Of a DNA stretch of 38,114 bases, positions 34,317-38,114 are shown piece by piece (positions within the stretch are counted from its first letter, which is position 1; each line of letters starts with the position of its first letter). The notes under the pieces were generated by a model. That model was not told the origin of the DNA, did no database searches, and saw only the letters and a list, made by a program, of their open reading frames with translations. The position numbers and the translations under genes were made by a program. Source of the stretch: JBFXAM01 sp050184295 (GTDB taxonomy: Bacteria; Planctomycetota; Phycisphaerae; UBA1845; Fen-1342); the NCBI GenBank assembly GCA_050184295.1, contig JBFXAM010000039.1:1-38114 (forward strand). The letters are read 5' to 3'.

Positions 34317-35582
34317 ATGGCCAAGAAAGCGTCGGATGTCACCAACCTCGGACTCGCGTCGGCGGGCAAGAAGCGCATTCTCTGGGCCGACCGCGACATG
34401 CCCGTGCTCGCGAAGATCCGCGAGGAATTCGAGAAGCGCAAGCCGCTGAAGGGCGTGCGGATGGCGTGTTGCATGCACGTCACCAGCGAAACCGCGAACC
34501 TCATGCGCACGCTGACCGCCGGCGGCGCCAACCCGTCGCTCTGCGCCTCCAATCCGCTCAGCACGCAGGACGACGTGGCCGCCAGCCTGGTCAAGGACTT
34601 CGGCGTGCCGGTGTATGCGCGACGCGGCGAGAGCGTGCAGGTGTTCTATGACCACCTCAATGCGGTCATCGACACCGAGCCGCACATCACGATGGACGAT
34701 GGCGCAGACCTCGTGAACCTGCTCCACGGCAAGCGCTCCGCCGACGGCGACAACATCATCGCCAGCATGGAAGAGACCACGACCGGCGTCATCCGCCTCC
34801 GCGCCATGCACACCCAGGGCAAGCTCAAATTCCCGGTCGTCGCGGTCAACGACGCCGACACCAAGCACATGTTCGACAACCGCTACGGCACCGGGCAGAG
34901 CACGCTCGACGGCGTCGTCCGCGCCACCGACGTGCTCCTCGCGGGCAAGCGCGTCGTCGTCGCCGGCTATGGCTGGTGCGGGCGCGGCGTGTCGATGCGG
35001 GCGCGCGGCGCCGGCGGCATCGTCACCGTCACCGAGATCGACCCCCTCAAGGCGCTCGAAGCGGTCATGGACGGCTTCGACGTCCGCCCGATGAGCGATG
35101 CCGCCGCGTTCGGCGAAGTGTTCGTTACGGTCACTGGCAACAAGCACGTGCTGCGCGGCGAGCACTTCAGCAAGATGCGGGACGGCGCAGTGGTCTGTAA
35201 CAGCGGGCACTTCGACGTCGAGATCGACATCCCGACGCTGAAGAAGCTGTCGAAGAAAGTCGTCAAGGACGTGCGGGTCAACGTGGATGAGTATCAGCTC
35301 AAGACCGGCAACCGCATCTACCTGCTCGCCGAAGGCCGCCTCGTCAACCTCGCCGCCGCCACCGGCCACCCGGCGAGCGTGATGGACATGAGCTTCTCGA
35401 CGCAGGCGCTCGCCGCCGAGTTCGTCCGCAAGGCGAACCACCTCGCGGTGGGCGTGCACGACGTGCCCAAAGAGATTGAGGAGCGCGTCGCCGCCCTCAA
35501 GCTCGCCACCATGGCAATCAAGATCGACAAGCTGACCGCGGATCAGGAGCAGTATCTCGCGAGTTCCGAAGAGGGGACGTAA
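34317..35582 (+). CDS. ahcY: Adenosylhomocysteinase, archaeal/Thermotoga-type
   Basis: The product has 421 residues. The ATG at 34317 follows an AGGAG about ten bases upstream; the longer frame is an Arg/Pro artefact. Family marks are CMHVTSETANLMRTLTAGGA, LCASNPLSTQDDVAASL, EETTTGVIRLRAM, and the NAD-binding VVVAGYGWCGRGVSMRARG with EIDP. The substrate/NAD loop reads DNRYGTGQSTLDGVVRATD, and the end reads LTADQEQYLASSEEGT. Both match the shorter archaeal and Thermotoga-like form rather than the usual bacterial/eukaryotic form with its ~40-residue insert and C-terminal KPDHYRY. The enzyme splits S-adenosylhomocysteine into adenosine and homocysteine, keeping methyl transfer running. It appears to be a single-gene unit. 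Confidence 0.96.
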   Translation: MAKKASDVTNLGLASAGKKRILWADRDMPVLAKIREEFEKRKPLKGVRMACCMHVTSETANLMRTLTAGGANPSLCASNPLSTQDDVAASLVKDFGVPVYARRGESVQVFYDHLNAVIDTEPHITMDDGADLVNLLHGKRSADGDNIIASMEETTTGVIRLRAMHTQGKLKFPVVAVNDADTKHMFDNRYGTGQSTLDGVVRATDVLLAGKRVVVAGYGWCGRGVSMRARGAGGIVTVTEIDPLKALEAVMDGFDVRPMSDAAAFGEVFVTVTGNKHVLRGEHFSKMRDGAVVCNSGHFDVEIDIPTLKKLSKKVVKDVRVNVDEYQLKTGNRIYLLAEGRLVNLAAATGHPASVMDMSFSTQALAAEFVRKANHLAVGVHDVPKEIEERVAALKLATMAIKIDKLTADQEQYLASSEEGT

Positions 35583-35616
35583 GCCGCGAGCAGGGGAACA
35601 GGCAACGGGAACCGGA

Positions 35617-35629
35617 CACGGGAACCGTG
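35617..35629 (+). terminator. Hairpin behind ahcY
   Basis: CACGG-GAA-CCGTG forms a perfect 5-bp stem 35 bp after the ahcY stop. No T run follows, so it is only a weak terminator candidate in the 252-bp convergent gap. Confidence 0.3.
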
Positions 35630-35834
35630 GCACCGCCTTCCACGCCGTGAACGGATCCGTCGTACCGTGTTCCCGGCGGCGAATGGATCATCCGCGCGGA
35701 CGCCGGGCGACCGGCGGAATCGCGGGCTCGCGCCCACGGCTCTGATCCGGTCGCCCGCCTTCTCGCGTTTGCCCCGTCCGCGATGTCCCTTTGCTCTCCT
35801 CAGAGTCCGTTCCGCACTCGCTGGTCCCCGCTTC

Positions 35835-37484
35835 TCATGGCTGCGCGATGAGGAGCTCCACGAATGGATCGATGTCGAAGTTGTTGACCAGCCCGTCGGC
35901 GTTTGCGTCAGCGGCACTCCGGGTACACGCCGGATAGGCGGCCGCGTAACCGGCCGGGTCGGCGAGCGCGAGCACGAATGGATCGATGTCGAAGTTGTTG
36001 ACCACGCCGTCGCAGTTCAGGTCGCCCGGCCGCGGCGCTCCGCCGACGTCGAACGCGTAGAGATAGCAGTAAGGATCATCGATGTAGTTGTTGCCGGTGC
36101 CCATGATGTAAAACGTGCGACCATCCGGCGAAAACGCGCCTTCCCAACTCGGCGACATCCAGACGCCGTCCTCGACGGGCACCGGTTCCTGCCAGATGAT
36201 GCCGCCGTCGCTGGCACGGCGCAGTTGGAACTTGAGGTTCGCGGGGCTGTGCTCGTATGCAACGACGAAGCACGCCTGGTTGTCGGGTGTGGCTCCATAC
36301 GGATGGATCGTGAAGCCCGGCGACAGCGTCCAACGCACCGAGCCGTCCGGCGCGAGCGACGCGAAGCGGGCACCGGTGCTTGTGCCGTAGAACGAGACCC
36401 CGCTCGGCGAGACCACAAATCCACCGGGCTGACCCCAGAACGTGTTGTAGGACACGATCCAGCGCGCGTCGCCGTCCGCCTCATACGAGCCGATGTAGTT
36501 GTTGTTGATCGCACCCAGCCAGTAGACGTTGCTGGCGGCGTCGGTCTGCACCTTGCTGGTGCCGACGCGCAGCCAGTTCTCGTGGCCGGTCGCCATGTCC
36601 AGCGCATGCACGCCGGAGTTGCCCGTGAGAGGCCCACCCTGTCCCGTGGCGAAGTAGAGCTGCCCGTTGCCGAACGCGATCTCCCAACCCAGCGGCGCGG
36701 CGCGGAAGTTGTAGCCGCCGCTGTGGCTCCACGCGAGCGTGCCGTCCGGGTGCAGGGCGAACGCGCCGTGATCGGTGCCGAGCGAGGGTTCCTCCTCGGT
36801 CACCGCGTAGACCTTGCCGTCGGGACCGACGTTGGGCCCCACGAACATCGGCCCCGCGTTCGGCGGTGTGTTGTATTGCCAGAGAATCTCACCATCCGGC
36901 GATGCCGCCGTGACGGACGCACCCGCCCCACAGAAATAGACGGTGCCGTCCGATCCGACCGTCGCGGGTCGCACACCACCGCCAAACGGAATAACCCACT
37001 TCACCGCGCCGTTCGGCGCAATCCCATAGAGCGGCCCGGCGGCGCCCGTGACGTAGATCGAGCCATCCGGCCCAATCGCCGGCCGTGCCATTCCATAAAA
37101 ATGATCCGTGCGAATCCGCCACCGAACATGCGCGCCGATCGAACTGCGGGCGGTAACTTCGACCGGCGCCTCGTTGCTGGGCGAACTCGCGATCACCTGA
37201 ACGGTCGTCACGCCGAGCGGCGCGGTCTCGGGCACGTGCGCACGGATCTTCTGGTCCGACCAGTACGTAATCACCGCGGGCACACCGCCGACCCGCAATT
37301 GCGAACCGCCCTGCGCGGCGCCGAAGCCACCCCCGGTCACGACCAGTCGGTCCGACCGCGCCAAGCGGCTGTCCGAGAGTCCCGAGATGAACTGCGCCGA
37401 CGCAGTCGTCGCCAGGACCGCCGCAACCAGCATTCCCCCACCAATCCGCGGAAGGATGTTCGGTCGAACGCCTTGATGTTCCAC
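35835..37484 (-). CDS. Secreted PQQ-type beta-propeller protein with IPT/TIG and dockerin-like domains
   Basis: From a GTG at 37484 the product has 549 residues; GGGAG lies seven bases before it. The internal ATG at 37433 is the alternative. Residues 1-30 form a signal peptide (MLVAAVLATTASAQ). Residues ~31-115 resemble an IPT/TIG Ig-like domain (LVVTGGGFGAAQGGSQLRVG, HVPETAPLGVTTVQVI). A PQQ-like propeller of ~370 residues follows, with repeats such as AIGPDGSIYVTGAAGPLYGI, VGSDGTVYFCGAG and VGPDGKVYAVTEEE. The end carries two calcium-loop repeats, GDLNCDGVVNNFDIDPFVLA and DANADGLVNNFDIDPFVELL, a dockerin type I pair. No catalytic site is seen; a surface or binding role is likely. A second protein with the same end lies upstream. 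Confidence 0.85.
   Translation of the reverse strand: MEHQGVRPNILPRIGGGMLVAAVLATTASAQFISGLSDSRLARSDRLVVTGGGFGAAQGGSQLRVGGVPAVITYWSDQKIRAHVPETAPLGVTTVQVIASSPSNEAPVEVTARSSIGAHVRWRIRTDHFYGMARPAIGPDGSIYVTGAAGPLYGIAPNGAVKWVIPFGGGVRPATVGSDGTVYFCGAGASVTAASPDGEILWQYNTPPNAGPMFVGPNVGPDGKVYAVTEEEPSLGTDHGAFALHPDGTLAWSHSGGYNFRAAPLGWEIAFGNGQLYFATGQGGPLTGNSGVHALDMATGHENWLRVGTSKVQTDAASNVYWLGAINNNYIGSYEADGDARWIVSYNTFWGQPGGFVVSPSGVSFYGTSTGARFASLAPDGSVRWTLSPGFTIHPYGATPDNQACFVVAYEHSPANLKFQLRRASDGGIIWQEPVPVEDGVWMSPSWEGAFSPDGRTFYIMGTGNNYIDDPYCYLYAFDVGGAPRPGDLNCDGVVNNFDIDPFVLALADPAGYAAAYPACTRSAADANADGLVNNFDIDPFVELLIAQP
35839..35888. repeat. 50-bp direct repeat, copy 1 (dockerin 3' end)
   Basis: These 50 bases are identical to 37818-37867. 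They encode the final NNFDIDPFVELLIAQP of both dockerin proteins. Weaker similarity goes on past the stop codons. Confidence 0.85.
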
Positions 37485-37813
37485 GACTTTCTCCCATATC
37501 GCCGGCAACCCGAGATCGGTCGGGAGCCGCCGAATCCGGCTCAGATGCGAGTCCGTGAGCTTTGCGTCGCGGGGACGGGCCCCGGGGCAGCTCGACCGCA
37601 CGGGGCCGCGCCCCGCCGACTCAACCGGAGGCCCGCTGCGGCGGGTTTCGTACATGGCGTTCCGACCGGGCACGCAATTCCCTGCGTCGGTCCAGCGGCG
37701 ACGCCCGCGCCCACGCACGGGCTGCCGATCAGCGCCCTTCGACCGCGCCGGTCGGTCCGTTCGTCTCTGCTTTTCGGTCCCTTCGTCCTCGTTCCGCAGT
37801 TGTTCCCCGTTCC
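37485..37813. other. Intergenic region between the two dockerin genes
   Basis: In these 329 bp I see no gene. A CCCGC-TGCG-GCGGG hairpin lies at about 37630-37643, followed by TTT on the plus strand only. No strong promoter for the downstream propeller gene was found, so it could be read through from the upstream dockerin gene. Confidence 0.5.
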
Positions 37814-38114
37814 CTACGGCTGCGCGATGAGGAGCTCCACGAATGGATCGATGTCGAAGTTGTTGACGTAGCCGTCGCGGTTGATGTCGAGGTTGCAGAG
37901 CCAGTTGCAGTTCGGGTGCGCGTCGCCGTATTGGTCGGCGCTGGTCAGCGCGAGGACGAACGCGTCGATGTCGAAGTTGTTGACGATGCCGTCGCAATTG
38001 GCGTCGCCGCGCGGGAATCCGCGGCACTCCGGCGGCGTGAGGATGTAGGCGCGCTGCGGAACACCGCTGGGGTTGGCAATAAAGAACCCCGCGCAGGCCA
38101 CCTGACCCGCATTG
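37814..38114 (-). CDS. Dockerin-like domain protein, C-terminal fragment at the window edge
   Basis: The frame is open to the right edge of the window and stops at 37814, giving the last ~99 residues; the start lies outside. After VACAGFFIANPSGVPQRAYI come two calcium-loop repeats, GDANCDGIVNNFDIDAFVLA and LDINRDGYVNNFDIDPFVEL, ending IAQP exactly like the neighbouring propeller protein. An extra pair of cysteines (CNWLC) lies between the repeats. This is a dockerin type I pair; the main domain of the protein cannot be seen. The last ~16 codons are identical in DNA sequence to the neighbour, which points to duplication or gene conversion. Confidence 0.8.
   Translation of the reverse strand, partial: NAGQVACAGFFIANPSGVPQRAYILTPPECRGFPRGDANCDGIVNNFDIDAFVLALTSADQYGDAHPNCNWLCNLDINRDGYVNNFDIDPFVELLIAQP
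37818..37867. repeat. 50-bp direct repeat, copy 2 (dockerin 3' end)
   Basis: Identical to 35839-35888 at an offset of 1979 bp. The inner repeats of the same module (around 35972 and 37952) share the shorter core TCGATGTCGAAGTTGTTGAC. Confidence 0.85.

Noticed and set aside
33792..35633. A 613-aa open frame on the minus strand
   Set aside because: It is the exact antisense of ahcY, with His/Val/Asp-rich shadow composition.

Overview
The window is a GC-rich, densely packed piece of bacterial chromosome, most likely from a planctomycete. The main clue is at the right end: two adjacent secreted proteins end in a paired dockerin-like calcium-loop module of the NCDGVVNNFDIDPFVLAL type that is very common in Phycisphaerae-like planctomycetes. 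The HAF-repeat protein, the TCAF-like M60 peptidase and the very large glycosidases fit that group. Taxonomy is inferred from gene content, not from a marker tree.

Layout. (1) 1-12144, a carbohydrate/glycoprotein degradation region: the end of a GH31 alpha-glucosidase-type gene (+); a minus-strand run of a 1077-aa clan GH-A glycosidase-like protein, a TCAF-like M60 metallopeptidase and cutC; and, divergently, a 1634-aa GH38 alpha-mannosidase-like protein with a C-terminal CBM9/DOMON-like domain. (2) 12334-21166, a complete minus-strand cbb3 cytochrome oxidase operon in the order ccoNO (fused), ccoQ, ccoP (one haem c only), ccoG, ccoH, a TauE/SafE-DsbD-like membrane protein, ccoI, ccoS. Most genes overlap by 4 nt. 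A divergent Rrf2-family regulator with three clustered cysteines (21476-22006) faces the operon across a 309-bp AT-rich control region. (3) 22072-24012, two secreted proteins on the minus strand: a HAF-repeat beta-propeller-like protein and a small fasciclin protein. (4) 24382-26883, a CTP-dependent-kinase-like membrane protein (+), convergent with larC and a membrane-anchored coiled-coil protein. (5) 26884-28478, a 592-bp non-coding stretch with a 119-bp imperfect palindrome and several TTGAC-type promoters, an XRE regulator with a clear terminator, and a small unknown gene with its own strong promoter. (6) 28714-32688, thrS-infC with a beta-hydroxyacid dehydrogenase overlapping infC where rpmI/rplT are usually found. 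(7) 33045-35582, a TMEM198/DUF4203-like membrane protein and an archaeal/Thermotoga-type adenosylhomocysteinase. (8) 35835-38114, a PQQ-propeller/dockerin protein and the end of a second dockerin protein.

No tRNA, rRNA, CRISPR array, insertion sequence or phage gene was seen. The points most worth a second look are the TCAF-like M60 peptidase in a glycosidase/CutC neighbourhood, the reduced-haem cbb3 oxidase with its Fe-S-type Rrf2 neighbour, the palindromic element at 27006-27124, and the probable AUC start of infC.
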